52,092 bases of DNA from CBFDBF01 sp050287725 (GTDB lineage: Bacteria > Pseudomonadota > Gammaproteobacteria > Chromatiales > Chromatiaceae). The position numbers were made by a program, and so were the translations under genes. The stretch covers positions 1 through 52,092 of the forward strand of contig JBNKCL010000055.1 of NCBI GenBank assembly GCA_050287725.1. The letters are read 5' to 3'. Numbering within the stretch: the first letter of the stretch is position 1; every line of letters begins with the position of its first letter. This document shows, piece after piece, positions 1 through 8,128 of this stretch. The notes under the pieces were generated by a model. The model was not told the DNA's origin. It saw nothing but the letters and a program-made list of their open reading frames with translations, and did not search any database.

Positions 1-398
<398 letters not shown>

Positions 399-523
399 AA
401 GTTTGACTGTCACTAAGGGTGACAAATCCTTGCTCAACTCAGAATCTTAGGTATCTAAGATGCTTCGTCGATATTTTTGGCCGAACCGGCCACCGACGGA
501 GCACCCACACAAATTACCTGACC

Positions 524-539
524 AAATTGTAAAAGAGCG
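524..539 (-). promoter_or_regulatory. rrn leader boxA antitermination site
   Basis: On the minus strand the leader reads CGCTCTTTTACAATTT, very close to the gammaproteobacterial boxA (TGCTCTTTAACAATTT), and is followed by the usual TGTGTGGGTGCTC stretch before the 16S gene. boxA recruits NusB/NusE so that the long rRNA transcript escapes Rho termination. It lies about 125 bases upstream of the mature 16S 5' end, as expected for an rrn leader. Confidence 0.85.
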
Positions 540-666
540 TGTTCGACACTCGCCGAACTGAGACAGACAAGCTTAGCTATTCCGTCTCTTGCCGTCAATA
601 CCGCAGGGGCATTTGCAGGCCGCCGAAGACCCGGTGAAAACCACCGCTCCCGGCGCGAAGGGGCGT

Positions 667-694
667 ATTCTACGCATCCCCCGAAACAGGTCAA
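667..694 (-). promoter_or_regulatory. rrn promoter (P2-like)
   Basis: Minus-strand -35 TTGACC (689-694) and -10 TAGAAT (667-672) with a 16-base spacer, followed by a GC-rich discriminator (ACGCCCC) typical of stringently controlled rRNA promoters. It is the proximal of two promoters upstream of boxA. Confidence 0.8.
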
Positions 695-791
695 GCATTA
701 AATTCGCTTGGCCCGGCGGCCGTTTCCGGACCGCTTTTCCGGTGGCCGACACCACCCTGTTACAGCGGTATGTCAGTCACAAGAGGCGCGC

Positions 792-819
792 ATTATACGT
801 GGTCGGGAAACGGTTGCAA
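792..819 (-). promoter_or_regulatory. rrn promoter (P1-like)
   Basis: Minus-strand -35 TTGCAA (814-819) and perfect -10 TATAAT (792-797) with a 16-base spacer, followed by the GC-rich discriminator GCGCGCC. Its position about 125 bases upstream of the P2-like promoter gives the tandem P1/P2 layout known from rRNA operons. The GC-rich discriminator suggests ppGpp/DksA control (inference). Confidence 0.8.
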
Positions 820-891
820 GGGAATTCTTGCGAATCCCGAAGAAAAGCCGGACCACAAACGTCTCCACTCCTAATCTGGGAGCGGTGCTAC

Positions 892-957
892 TGTGGGGGC
901 CCAGTCCGCTGGGCGAAAACGGGGCCTGTTCAATCGCCCGGGGACCGGGCTCCTACA
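892..957. repeat. REP-like inverted repeat, copy A
   Basis: An imperfect palindrome whose arms are TGTGGGGGCCCAGTCCGCTG (left) and TCGCCCGGGGACCGGGCTCC (start of the right arm, which ends TACA). Two further copies with the same arms and a variable AT-richer centre occur at 35144-35216 and 39166-39233. All are intergenic. Here the element sits downstream of tyrS and upstream of the rrn promoters, so its hairpin could also act as a transcript end or mRNA stabiliser (inference). Confidence 0.8.
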
Positions 958-984
958 GGATCCCGGCTTGCACCGGGATGACGA
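958..984. repeat. Short CCCGG/CCGGG dispersed repeat, copy 1
   Basis: GGATCCCGGCTTGCACCGGG followed by ATGACGA. It nearly matches 35107-35133 (GGATCCCGGCCTTCGCCGGG plus ATGACGA). It is a small hairpin and is next to a REP-like element at both sites. Confidence 0.7.
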
Positions 985-1000
985 AATGACAGGCGTTTCC

Positions 1001-2200
1001 TTAAGCCACAGTTACCCGGGCAAACCGCCGCTTGCCGACCTGATAGACGTGGGTGGTGCCGCCGGCGCACACCCGGCTGCCGTCCTCCAGCCGCTCGCCG
1101 TCGATCTTGACCGCTCCCTGCTTGATCATGCGCAGCGCCTCGGAGGTACTGGCCACCAGCCCCGCCTCCTTGAGCAGATTCGCCACCGGGACTCCGCCGC
1201 CGTCGCCACTGACGGTGAACTCCGGCATCTCGTCCGGTATCACCCCTTTCTGGAAACGGGCGACGAAATTCTCGTTGGCCCGTACGGCGGCCGCCCGGTC
1301 ATGGAACCGTTCCACGATCTCCTCCGCCAGTTGCACCTTGGCGTCCCGGGGATTGAGTCCTTCCGCCACCGCCTGTTTCAGTTGCTCGATCTCGGACAAC
1401 GGACGAAAACTGAGCAGCTCGAAGTACCGCCACATCAGGTCGTCGGAAACGGACATCAGCTTGCCGAACATATCGTCCGGCGCATCGGCGATGCCGATGT
1501 AGTTGTTCAGGGACTTGGACATCTTCTGCACCCCGTCCAGCCCTTCCAGGATCGGCATGGTCAGCACCACCTGCGGCTCCAGGCCGTGCGCCTCCTGCAG
1601 TTGCCGACCCACCAGCAGATTGAACTTCTGGTCGGTGCCGCCCAGCTCCACGTCCGCCTTGAGCGCCACCGAGTCGTAACCCTGAATCAACGGGTAGAGG
1701 AATTCGTGAATGGCGATCGGCTGGCCGTCCTTGTAGCGCTTGCTGAAATCGTCCCGCTCCAGCATGCGCGCCACCGTGTGCTTGGCGGCCAACTGGATCA
1801 GATCGGCGGCGTCCATGTCGTTCATCCAACTGGAGTTGAACACCACCAGGGTTTTGGTCGGGTCCAGGATCTTGAAGATCTGTTCCTCGTAGGTCTTGGC
1901 GTTCTCCAGCACTTCGTCCCGGCTGAGCGGTTTGCGGGTGACGTTTTTGCCGGTGGGATCGCCGATCATCCCGGTAAAGTCCCCGATCAGAAACAGCACC
2001 TCATGCCCCAGGTCCTGGAACTGGCGCAGTTTGTTGATCAGGACGGTGTGCCCGAGATGCAGATCGGGGGCGGTGGGATCGAATCCGGCCTTGATCCGCA
2101 GCGGTTTATTCCGCTCCAGCTTTTTGACCAGCCCCTCTTCCAGCAGGATCTCTTCGGCCCCCCGCCGGATGATCTCGAGGGACTCCGCAACCGATGTCAT
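1001..2200 (-). CDS. tyrS: Tyrosine--tRNA ligase
   Basis: Cytosolic class I aminoacyl-tRNA synthetase that charges tRNA-Tyr with tyrosine. The 399-residue product has the HIGH-type signature HLGH at residues 48-51, the KMSKS signature at 226-230, and a C-terminal S4-like RNA-binding region (about 335-399). Its length fits the TyrZ-like subclass found in Pseudomonas and relatives. The ATG is preceded at good spacing by GAGGA. It is divergent from the M23 peptidase gene and lies directly upstream of an rRNA operon pointing the same way. As I recall, Pseudomonas aeruginosa has the same order around its tyrZ. Confidence 0.96.
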   Translation of the reverse strand: MTSVAESLEIIRRGAEEILLEEGLVKKLERNKPLRIKAGFDPTAPDLHLGHTVLINKLRQFQDLGHEVLFLIGDFTGMIGDPTGKNVTRKPLSRDEVLENAKTYEEQIFKILDPTKTLVVFNSSWMNDMDAADLIQLAAKHTVARMLERDDFSKRYKDGQPIAIHEFLYPLIQGYDSVALKADVELGGTDQKFNLLVGRQLQEAHGLEPQVVLTMPILEGLDGVQKMSKSLNNYIGIADAPDDMFGKLMSVSDDLMWRYFELLSFRPLSEIEQLKQAVAEGLNPRDAKVQLAEEIVERFHDRAAAVRANENFVARFQKGVIPDEMPEFTVSGDGGGVPVANLLKEAGLVASTSEALRMIKQGAVKIDGERLEDGSRVCAGGTTHVYQVGKRRFARVTVA

Positions 2201-2409
2201 GATGTTGTCCTCATTTTCAGCGGGAACCTTTCGTGCCCGGCAACACTCGATGAATATCTACAGTGTGTTCACAGGCCATAGGCCGCACAATGTACAAGAA
2301 GGAAACGCAAAAAGTAACCTCTAATGAAACCCGCAAACCTTGAAACCGGTGGGACTGACGCCGGTTTTCGGCCATAATGGAGCCACACCGATGATAACCG
2401 TGATCGATC

Positions 2410-3888
2410 ATGCAGGTTGATTTCAAATCCCGCGCCGACCTTCTGGCCCTGTCCAAACCCGGGTTCTCCCGGCACAGAGTGGTGATTCTTTCTCTGCTGG
2501 CGATTGCCGTAATCGTTCTCATCTCCTCGCTTTGGCCCTCCGAACCCGAGCCGATCGCGCCGGTGGCGGTCCTTCCCGCCCCGGAACAAGAGACCGTCCA
2601 GGCAGAACCGGCACCACCGGCCGAGCCTCCGCAGGCGGTCCCGCTCACGACGCCCCCCGCCGCGCAACCCGGGTCGGACCAAAAACCCACCTCCGTCACC
2701 CTGCCGCTGGCGCTGCCCGCCAGCCGCTATTCGGATCAGGACCCCGCCGCAGCGCAGCAATCGCAGGAGTCGGGATGGCTTGAGGAAACGGTAAAAAGCG
2801 GCGACTCTCTGGCCTTGATCTTCTCCCGCCTGGGGCTGTCGCCCACCCTGTTGTATAACATCACCCACAGCAGTGACGAAGCGAAGGAGCTGACCCATAT
2901 CCGGCCGGGGGAGACCCTGCGGGTACGGCTGGACTCGCAAGGCGGCCTGCAGGAACTGATCTATCGTCGCAATCTGCTCCACCACATCAAGATCACTCCC
3001 CAGGAGGACGGCTTCCAGACCCACGTCATCACCACCGAGCCGGAGGTGCGTACCGGTCAGGTCTCCGCGGTCATCACCGACTCCCTCTACCTCTCCGCCC
3101 AGCGGGCCGGCCTCTCGGAATCGCTGATCATGGAACTGGCCAATATTTTTGGCTGGGATATCGATTTCGCCCTGGGAATCCGGAACGGCGACCGTTTCAG
3201 TGTGCTGTACCAGGAGGAGTACCTGGACGGCGAGAAGTACCGCGACGGCCCGATCCTGGCCGCCGAGTTCGTCAACCGGGGCAAGGTGTATCGCGCCATC
3301 CGGTATACCGACCAGCAGGACCGCTCCGACTATTTCTCCCCGGACGGCAAGAGCATGCGCAAGGCGTTCCTGCGGGCGCCGGTAGATTTCCGCCGCATCT
3401 CCTCCCGTTTCGCCGGGTCCCGCTACCACCCGGTGCTGGGCAAGAAACGTCCCCATCGCGGCGTGGACTACGCCGCCGCCATCGGCACCCCGATCAAGGC
3501 CGCCGGCGACGGCAAGATCATCTTCCGCGGCTGGAAGGGCGGCTACGGCAACGCCATTATCATCCAGCACGGCGGCCGCTACTCCACCCTCTACGGCCAT
3601 ATGTCGAAGTTCCGCTCGGGCCTGCGCAACGGCAGCCGGGTCAAACAGGGCCAGGTCATCGGCTACGTCGGCAAGACCGGCCTGGCGACCGGGCCCCATC
3701 TGCACTATGAGTTCCGGGTGAACGGCGTACATCGTAACCCGCTGACGGTGAAACTGCCGGATGCGACCCCGATCGCGCAACAGTACCTGGAGGACTTCAA
3801 GCAAAAAAGCGCGCCGCTGCTGGCGCAGCTGGACATCTTCTCCCGTACCCTGTTCGCACAGGTGGAAGCGGATCGCAAGATCCGGTGA
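2410..3888 (+). CDS. LysM/OapA-domain M23 family murein endopeptidase
   Basis: Probable periplasmic peptidoglycan DD-endopeptidase related to E. coli MepM (YebA), cleaving cross-links to allow wall growth. The 492-residue protein has an N-terminal membrane anchor (about residues 24-41), a Pro/Ala-rich linker, a LysM/OapA-like region (about 120-180), and a C-terminal M23 domain. The zinc ligands are visible as HxxxD at H349/D353 and HxH at H430/H432, with the LYGH histidine at H397, so the enzyme should be active. It is followed after 37 bases by anmK, which recycles murein anhydro-muropeptides. This pairing supports a cell-wall role. Confidence 0.92.
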   Translation: MQVDFKSRADLLALSKPGFSRHRVVILSLLAIAVIVLISSLWPSEPEPIAPVAVLPAPEQETVQAEPAPPAEPPQAVPLTTPPAAQPGSDQKPTSVTLPLALPASRYSDQDPAAAQQSQESGWLEETVKSGDSLALIFSRLGLSPTLLYNITHSSDEAKELTHIRPGETLRVRLDSQGGLQELIYRRNLLHHIKITPQEDGFQTHVITTEPEVRTGQVSAVITDSLYLSAQRAGLSESLIMELANIFGWDIDFALGIRNGDRFSVLYQEEYLDGEKYRDGPILAAEFVNRGKVYRAIRYTDQQDRSDYFSPDGKSMRKAFLRAPVDFRRISSRFAGSRYHPVLGKKRPHRGVDYAAAIGTPIKAAGDGKIIFRGWKGGYGNAIIIQHGGRYSTLYGHMSKFRSGLRNGSRVKQGQVIGYVGKTGLATGPHLHYEFRVNGVHRNPLTVKLPDATPIAQQYLEDFKQKSAPLLAQLDIFSRTLFAQVEADRKIR

Positions 3889-3925
3889 CGCTGTTCCGGC
3901 GGACAGGAGCAACCAGCATACAGCC

Positions 3926-5059
3926 ATGAACGATTCGCTCTATATCGGCATGATGTCCGGCACCAGCATGGACGGCATCGATGCGGTATTGATGCGCTTT
4001 TCCGAATCCGGCCAGACCCTGGTGGCCGGCCATCGACTCCCCTGGCCGGAAGCGATCCAGCGGGAACTGCGCGCCATCGCCGTTCCGGGCGACAACGAAA
4101 TCGATCGTTTGGGGGTACTGGATCTCCAGGTCGGCGAACGGTTCGCCACCGCAGCCCAAGAGCTGTTACGGCAGGCGGGAATCGGCGCCGATGCGGTGAC
4201 CGCCATCGGCTGTCACGGCCAGACCGTCCGCCACCGTCCGAACGGACGCCACCCCTTCACCCTGCAGATCGGCGATCCCAATCGTATCGCCGAGATGACC
4301 GGCATCACCACCGTCGCCGATTTCCGGCGCCGGGATATGGCCGCCGGAGGCCAGGGAGCTCCGCTGGTGCCCGCCTACCACGTCGCACTGTTTCGTGACC
4401 CGAACGAAAACCGTGTCGTCCTCAACCTCGGCGGTATCGCCAATCTGACCATCCTGCCGGCCGACCCGGAAGAGCCGGTCCGCGGGTTCGACACCGGCCC
4501 CGGTAATACCCTGCTGGACGCCTGGGCGCACCGAAACTTTCAACAACCCTGCGACCTGGACGGAAAGTTGGCCGCTGCCGGCAGCGTGCAGGAAGCGGCG
4601 CTGGAACGGCTCCTGACCGATCCCTATTTCCGGCTCCCCCCACCGAAGAGCACCGGCCCCGAGCAGTTTCATCTTGAATGGCTGACGAACCACTGGAGTG
4701 ACATCGAATCGGTATCGCCGGCCGATGTACAGGCCACCCTCACCGCGCTTACGGTCGAGAGTGTCTGTCGTCAGCTTGCGACCGCGGCCCCCGGATGCGC
4801 GCGCTTGATCGCCTGCGGCGGCGGGGTTTTCAACCGGGAGTTGATGAGGCGGCTGGCGCAGCGCCTGGACGGTATTCCGCTGGAGACGACGGAAGCGTAC
4901 GGCATCGCGCCGCAACGGGTGGAGGCGGCCGCCTTCGCCTGGCTGGCATATCAGACGCTTCGCCACCGCCCCGGCAATCTGCCGCCGGTTACCGGCGCCC
5001 GCCACCCGGTGGTGCTGGGCGGCATCTATCCCGGAACCGCACCAGGCCGCGACGCCTGA
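3926..5059 (+). CDS. anmK: Anhydro-N-acetylmuramic acid kinase
   Basis: Cytosolic kinase that hydrolyses and phosphorylates 1,6-anhydro-MurNAc to MurNAc-6-phosphate in peptidoglycan recycling. The chosen ATG gives 377 residues, close to the family length. An upstream in-frame extension overlaps the M23 gene and does not resemble the family. Diagnostic stretches are the N-terminal MMSGTSMDGIDAV ATP-binding motif (from about residue 8), FDTGPGNTLLDAW in the middle, and ACGGGVFNREL near the C-terminus. It is probably co-transcribed with the M23 peptidase and ends just before a strong hairpin terminator. Confidence 0.95.
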   Translation: MNDSLYIGMMSGTSMDGIDAVLMRFSESGQTLVAGHRLPWPEAIQRELRAIAVPGDNEIDRLGVLDLQVGERFATAAQELLRQAGIGADAVTAIGCHGQTVRHRPNGRHPFTLQIGDPNRIAEMTGITTVADFRRRDMAAGGQGAPLVPAYHVALFRDPNENRVVLNLGGIANLTILPADPEEPVRGFDTGPGNTLLDAWAHRNFQQPCDLDGKLAAAGSVQEAALERLLTDPYFRLPPPKSTGPEQFHLEWLTNHWSDIESVSPADVQATLTALTVESVCRQLATAAPGCARLIACGGGVFNRELMRRLAQRLDGIPLETTEAYGIAPQRVEAAAFAWLAYQTLRHRPGNLPPVTGARHPVVLGGIYPGTAPGRDA

Positions 5060-5061
5060 CA

Positions 5062-5090
5062 GCAAAAAGGGGCCGTCGGCCCCTTTTTGC
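5062..5090. terminator. Bidirectional intrinsic terminator between anmK and erpA
   Basis: A perfect stem GCAAAAAGGGGCC / GGCCCCTTTTTGC with a 3-base loop. It has A and T tracts on opposite sides and lies between the convergent genes anmK and erpA, so it can end transcripts from both strands. Confidence 0.9.
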
Positions 5091-5110
5091 AATTTTCGAT
5101 CTTCCCGTAT

Positions 5111-5458
5111 CTAGACGGAAAAGGAGGAACCGCAACCACAGGTGGTGGTGGCGTTGGGGTTGCGGATCACAAACTGCGACCCTTGCAGGTTCTCCACATA
5201 ATCCACCTCGGCCCCTTGCAGATACTGCATACTCATCGGGTCGATCAACAGGGTCACTCCGTCGGTAACCACCGAGGTGTCGCCCTCACCCTCCTTGTCA
5301 TCGAAAGTGAAGCCATACTGGAACCCGGAGCAACCGCCCCCCTGGATATAGATCCGCAGCATCAGATCCGGATTTCCCTCCTCCTGGATCAGGGAGGCCA
5401 CCTTGGCCGCGGCGGCGGAGGTGAAGGTTAACGGGGTTTCGTTTTCGACATCACTCAT
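5111..5458 (-). CDS. erpA: Iron-sulfur cluster insertion protein ErpA
   Basis: A-type carrier that delivers Fe-S clusters to apo-proteins, including the IspG/IspH isoprenoid enzymes in E. coli. The 115-residue product is nearly the same length as E. coli ErpA and shares long identical stretches, with the three conserved cysteines C43 (GGGCSG) and C107/C109 (CGCGSSF). It is the last gene of the minus-strand run argC - DUF6776 - bactofilin - erpA, 61 bases after bactofilin. A second, divergent A-type protein is encoded at 12450-12833. Confidence 0.96.
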   Translation of the reverse strand: MSDVENETPLTFTSAAAAKVASLIQEEGNPDLMLRIYIQGGGCSGFQYGFTFDDKEGEGDTSVVTDGVTLLIDPMSMQYLQGAEVDYVENLQGSQFVIRNPNATTTCGCGSSFSV

Positions 5459-5519
5459 ACAACATCTCCTCTGAAATCGGGTTCTGCGGCCACCCGGGAG
5501 GAGTCCTCACCGTGCCGGA

Positions 5520-6017
5520 TCAGTTGGGTTTCGGCGCTTCCGGTTTTTTCCCCGCCTCTACCCGCTGCTGCCCGGTCAACGGAAGTTCCTCTTCCTTGGT
5601 CGCCTGCTCACCGGCCCTGCCCTTATCGCCATCATAACCCAGGCGGCGCGGCTGCTGTTCTGCGGTATGTACCAACTGGCCGTTGATCTCCGCTCCCATC
5701 GCCATCTCCAGCAGATGGTAGTAGACGGTGCCGGTCACCTTCGCCTTGGGGGCCAGTTCCACACTCTGGCCGCCGTAGACATCGCCCAGCACCGTTCCGT
5801 TGATCACTATATTGGGGACACGTACTTCGCCTTCAATAGTCCCGTTTTCGCTCAAGGTCAGCGCACCGTCGCCACTCTGCTCCGCGGTAACGTTACCGAC
5901 GATCGTGCCGTCCACATGCAGGCCACCGGAAAACTCGACATTTCCAATGACTCGCGTGCCGGTACCGATCACGGTGGCGATCTTGGCTGCCTTCGGTTTT
6001 TTCGTGAATCGTGACAT
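5520..6017 (-). CDS. Bactofilin family polymer-forming protein
   Basis: Bactofilins form nucleotide-independent beta-helical filaments that scaffold wall-modifying enzymes and cell shape. This 165-residue protein has the typical N-terminal tail, then the repeating beta-helix pattern (about residues 17-115, e.g. IGNVEFSGGLHVDGTIVGNV and VRVPNIVINGTVLGDV), and a charged, Pro/Lys-rich tail. It starts 12 bases after the DUF6776-like gene, so the two are probably co-translated. An M23 peptidase is encoded nearby. Bactofilin-M23 pairing is known in other bacteria, so a functional link is plausible (inference). Confidence 0.9.
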   Translation of the reverse strand: MSRFTKKPKAAKIATVIGTGTRVIGNVEFSGGLHVDGTIVGNVTAEQSGDGALTLSENGTIEGEVRVPNIVINGTVLGDVYGGQSVELAPKAKVTGTVYYHLLEMAMGAEINGQLVHTAEQQPRRLGYDGDKGRAGEQATKEEELPLTGQQRVEAGKKPEAPKPN

Positions 6018-6029
6018 TAATAGCCCTCT

Positions 6030-6794
6030 CTACCCAGTAATTATCCAGTCAAAATGCTTACTTGCCGACGAAAAACCCTTGCCGTCCGGATCCACTTCGA
6101 TGGTGATGCCGGAAGGGCGGAATCCGGAAGGTAACGCGAATTCCCCCTCAATATTCTGGAAATGCCGGAATCGCATCTTCAGGGCTTCGTCATTGTTTGC
6201 CGTGACCTCCTTCAACGACAGGGAGCGTTCCTCAAAGCCCTGCTTCCCGTCAAGGGTGACGTGAATCTGACCGGTGGTCACGATCGAATCCCTGAGCACT
6301 TTACTGATGGTAAAGCGGTAACGGTACAGATTGTCGGCCTCTCCCCGCTCGAGATGAAAATGCTGAATCCGTAGCACCCCGACCCCTTCGCCGGAGGAGA
6401 CGATACCCCGCAAAAAGGCCACCTCTTCCTGCAGATCCAACCTCTCGGTTTGATATTTTTTCAGCTCTTCTTTCGACTTGCTGACCGCTTCCTGATCGAT
6501 CTGACTGCGGCGTTCCAGGTCCGCCAGCTGCTGGCGCAACGAAGTCCGGTCGATTTCCAATTTCTCAACCTTTTGCTGCAGCGCCTCGACCTCGGCGCGC
6601 AACTGCTCTTCCTCCGTCTGCGGCGACAATACGGACGCCGGAAGCAACTGTCGCCACCCGAAAAACAGACCCACCAGGAGCAATAGCGCAACACCGAGCG
6701 AAACCGTCCGCACCATGCTCCACTTCGGATGCACGATTTTCGGCACAAAGACCTTGCGCTTTCGGCCGAATAGCTTGTTTTTTAGTAAACGCAT
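6030..6794 (-). CDS. Membrane-anchored coiled-coil protein (DUF6776-like)
   Basis: The 254-residue protein has a basic N-terminus, one transmembrane segment (about residues 30-48), a long heptad-rich coiled coil (about 60-130), and a C-terminal beta-rich domain (about 140-254) facing the periplasm. The order argC - this family - bactofilin - erpA is known from Pseudomonas, where it is unnamed. Membrane anchoring and the adjacent bactofilin suggest that it docks or organises the filament (inference). No catalytic motif is visible. Confidence 0.7.
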   Translation of the reverse strand: MRLLKNKLFGRKRKVFVPKIVHPKWSMVRTVSLGVALLLLVGLFFGWRQLLPASVLSPQTEEEQLRAEVEALQQKVEKLEIDRTSLRQQLADLERRSQIDQEAVSKSKEELKKYQTERLDLQEEVAFLRGIVSSGEGVGVLRIQHFHLERGEADNLYRYRFTISKVLRDSIVTTGQIHVTLDGKQGFEERSLSLKEVTANNDEALKMRFRHFQNIEGEFALPSGFRPSGITIEVDPDGKGFSSASKHFDWIITG

Positions 6795-6833
6795 CGCCCC
6801 CGTCGCGGAAAAAGCTCGGTTTCCAAAATATAA

Positions 6834-7862
6834 CTACGGCAACAATGCGACCGCCGTCAGCCCCAGATGTTCCTCCAGGCTGAACATCAGATTCATATTC
6901 TGCACCGCCTGCCCGGCGGCGCCTTTGACCAGATTATCGATCACCGCAAGGATTACCGCCGTGCCCCTGTTTTGAGGCTGGTGCAGTGCGATCCTGCAGA
7001 TGTTAGCACCCCGGACACTGCGTGTCTCCGGATGGCTGCCGGAGGGCAGGACATCCACGAACGGCTCCCCGGCATACCGGGTCTCGTATAACTGCTGCAG
7101 GTCCACCGCTCCCCGCAACCGGCCGTAGAGGGTGGCATGGATGCCCCGGATCATCGGCACCAGATGCGGAACAAAGGTCAGTTCGACCGCTTGACCCGCG
7201 ATGCGCGAGAGGTTCTGGGAGATTTCCGGGAGATGCCGGTGCCCGGGGACCGCGTAGGCCTTGAAGCTTTCGCCACACTCCCCCATCAGCGTTCCCACCA
7301 CGGCTTTGCGGCCGGCCCCGCTCACCCCCGATTTGGCGTCGGCGATCAGCGTATCGGGGTCCAACAGCCCCTCCTCGATCAGCGGCAGGAAACCCAGGGT
7401 TACCGCCGTAGGGTAGCAACCGGGATTGGCCACGATCCGGGCCTGCCGAATCGCCTCCCGATTGAGCTCCGGAAGACCGTAGACCGCCTCCGCCAGCAAC
7501 TCCGGGCAAGCGTGCGGCGTGCCGTACCACTGCTGCCAAACATCCGGATCGGAGAGCCGAAAGTCGGCCGCCAGATCGACCACCCGGGTGCCGGCCGCCA
7601 CCAGTTCCGGCACCATCTGCATGGCGGTGCCGTTGGGGGTGGCGAAAAATACTACATCGCACGCCGCCAGGGCGTCGCTATCGGGTTCGGAAAAAGCGAG
7701 ATCGAACGATCCCCGAAGATTCGGAAAGAGGTCCGCTACCGGCCGGCCCGCTTCGCTGCGGGAGGTGATCATGGTGACCTGCACCGCCGGGTGCGCCGCC
7801 AGCAAACGCAGCAGCTCCACCCCGGTGTAACCGGTCCCACCAACGATGCCAACCTTAACCAT
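6834..7862 (-). CDS. argC: N-acetyl-gamma-glutamyl-phosphate reductase
   Basis: Third step of arginine biosynthesis: NADPH-dependent reduction of N-acetylglutamyl-phosphate to the semialdehyde. The 342-residue protein has the N-terminal dinucleotide fold (GGTGYTG, residues 8-14) and the active-site cysteine C149 in ANPGCYPTA. It begins with ATG and only a weak ribosome-binding site. A strong intrinsic terminator with its own upstream promoter lies just 19 bases upstream of the start codon, so argC may be controlled by read-through or have another promoter. Confidence 0.96.
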   Translation of the reverse strand: MVKVGIVGGTGYTGVELLRLLAAHPAVQVTMITSRSEAGRPVADLFPNLRGSFDLAFSEPDSDALAACDVVFFATPNGTAMQMVPELVAAGTRVVDLAADFRLSDPDVWQQWYGTPHACPELLAEAVYGLPELNREAIRQARIVANPGCYPTAVTLGFLPLIEEGLLDPDTLIADAKSGVSGAGRKAVVGTLMGECGESFKAYAVPGHRHLPEISQNLSRIAGQAVELTFVPHLVPMIRGIHATLYGRLRGAVDLQQLYETRYAGEPFVDVLPSGSHPETRSVRGANICRIALHQPQNRGTAVILAVIDNLVKGAAGQAVQNMNLMFSLEEHLGLTAVALLP

Positions 7863-7879
7863 GGCACGACCCCAACAAA

Positions 7880-7981
7880 GAAAAAAGCGGCTTGGAAGCC
7901 GCTTAAGTTTACAGTGACATTTTTTTTCTGGCTATTCCCGGCTGCCTATCGGCAGAGGGAGTCACATAAACCTTGTAGTGG
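7880..7981 (-). ncRNA. Candidate ~100-nt structured RNA (sRNA or argC leader)
   Basis: Not a recognised family. A consensus-like promoter (7988-8016) and an intrinsic terminator (7881-7904) bound about 100 bases of minus-strand sequence. It can fold into one long hairpin: GTTTATGTGAC (7961-7971) pairs with GTCACTGTAAAC (7907-7918), TCCC (7957-7960) with GGGA (7936-7939), and CTGCC (7951-7955) with GGCAG (7942-7946), with a GATA loop. A 17-base A-rich bulge (AGAAAAAAAAT) lies on the 3' side. The terminator ends just before argC, so it could be a free small RNA or a transcription attenuator or riboswitch-like leader. I could not match it to 6S, 4.5S, tmRNA or a riboswitch consensus that I know. 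Confidence 0.5.
7881..7904 (-). terminator. Intrinsic terminator upstream of argC
   Basis: On the minus strand, stem AAGCGGCTT / AAGCCGCTT with a 2-base loop is followed by TTTTTT. The U tract is only on the minus strand. No minus-strand coding gene precedes it for over 1.5 kb (clcA is on the plus strand), so it must end a non-coding transcript or regulate argC. Confidence 0.8.
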
Positions 7982-7987
7982 AGCGGG

Positions 7988-8016
7988 AGTATATTCCCCT
8001 ACATACAACAAGTCAA
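7988..8016 (-). promoter_or_regulatory. Sigma70-type promoter for the pre-argC RNA
   Basis: Minus-strand -35 TTGACT (8011-8016), 17-base spacer, -10 TATACT (7988-7993). This is one of the best promoter matches in the window outside rrn. Transcription would start near 7981. Confidence 0.75.
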
Positions 8017-8128
8017 ATATTCCACATCTCTCTTGGGGGGATTCCCCGACGCGGCCATTCACGACCCTTAGCAAGGTTGTGGTTATAATGAAAGGTCTTT
8101 AAACCAACACGACCCGATTCAAAAAACC

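Noticed and set aside
1299..1829. Long open frames on alternative strands within tyrS and most other genes
   Set aside because: High G+C gives long antisense and out-of-frame ORFs. These lack ribosome-binding sites, have biased Arg/Gly/Pro composition, and overlap well-supported genes.
2201..2409. Paired promoters between tyrS and the M23 gene
   Set aside because: Only a CATAAT at 2373-2378 without a proper -35 on the plus strand, and no convincing hexamer pair on the minus strand.
7880..7981. 6S RNA, 4.5S RNA or a fluoride or c-di-GMP riboswitch at the argC upstream structure
   Set aside because: None of the diagnostic conserved sequences of these RNAs is present, and the orientation excludes a leader for the ClC gene, which would suit a fluoride switch.
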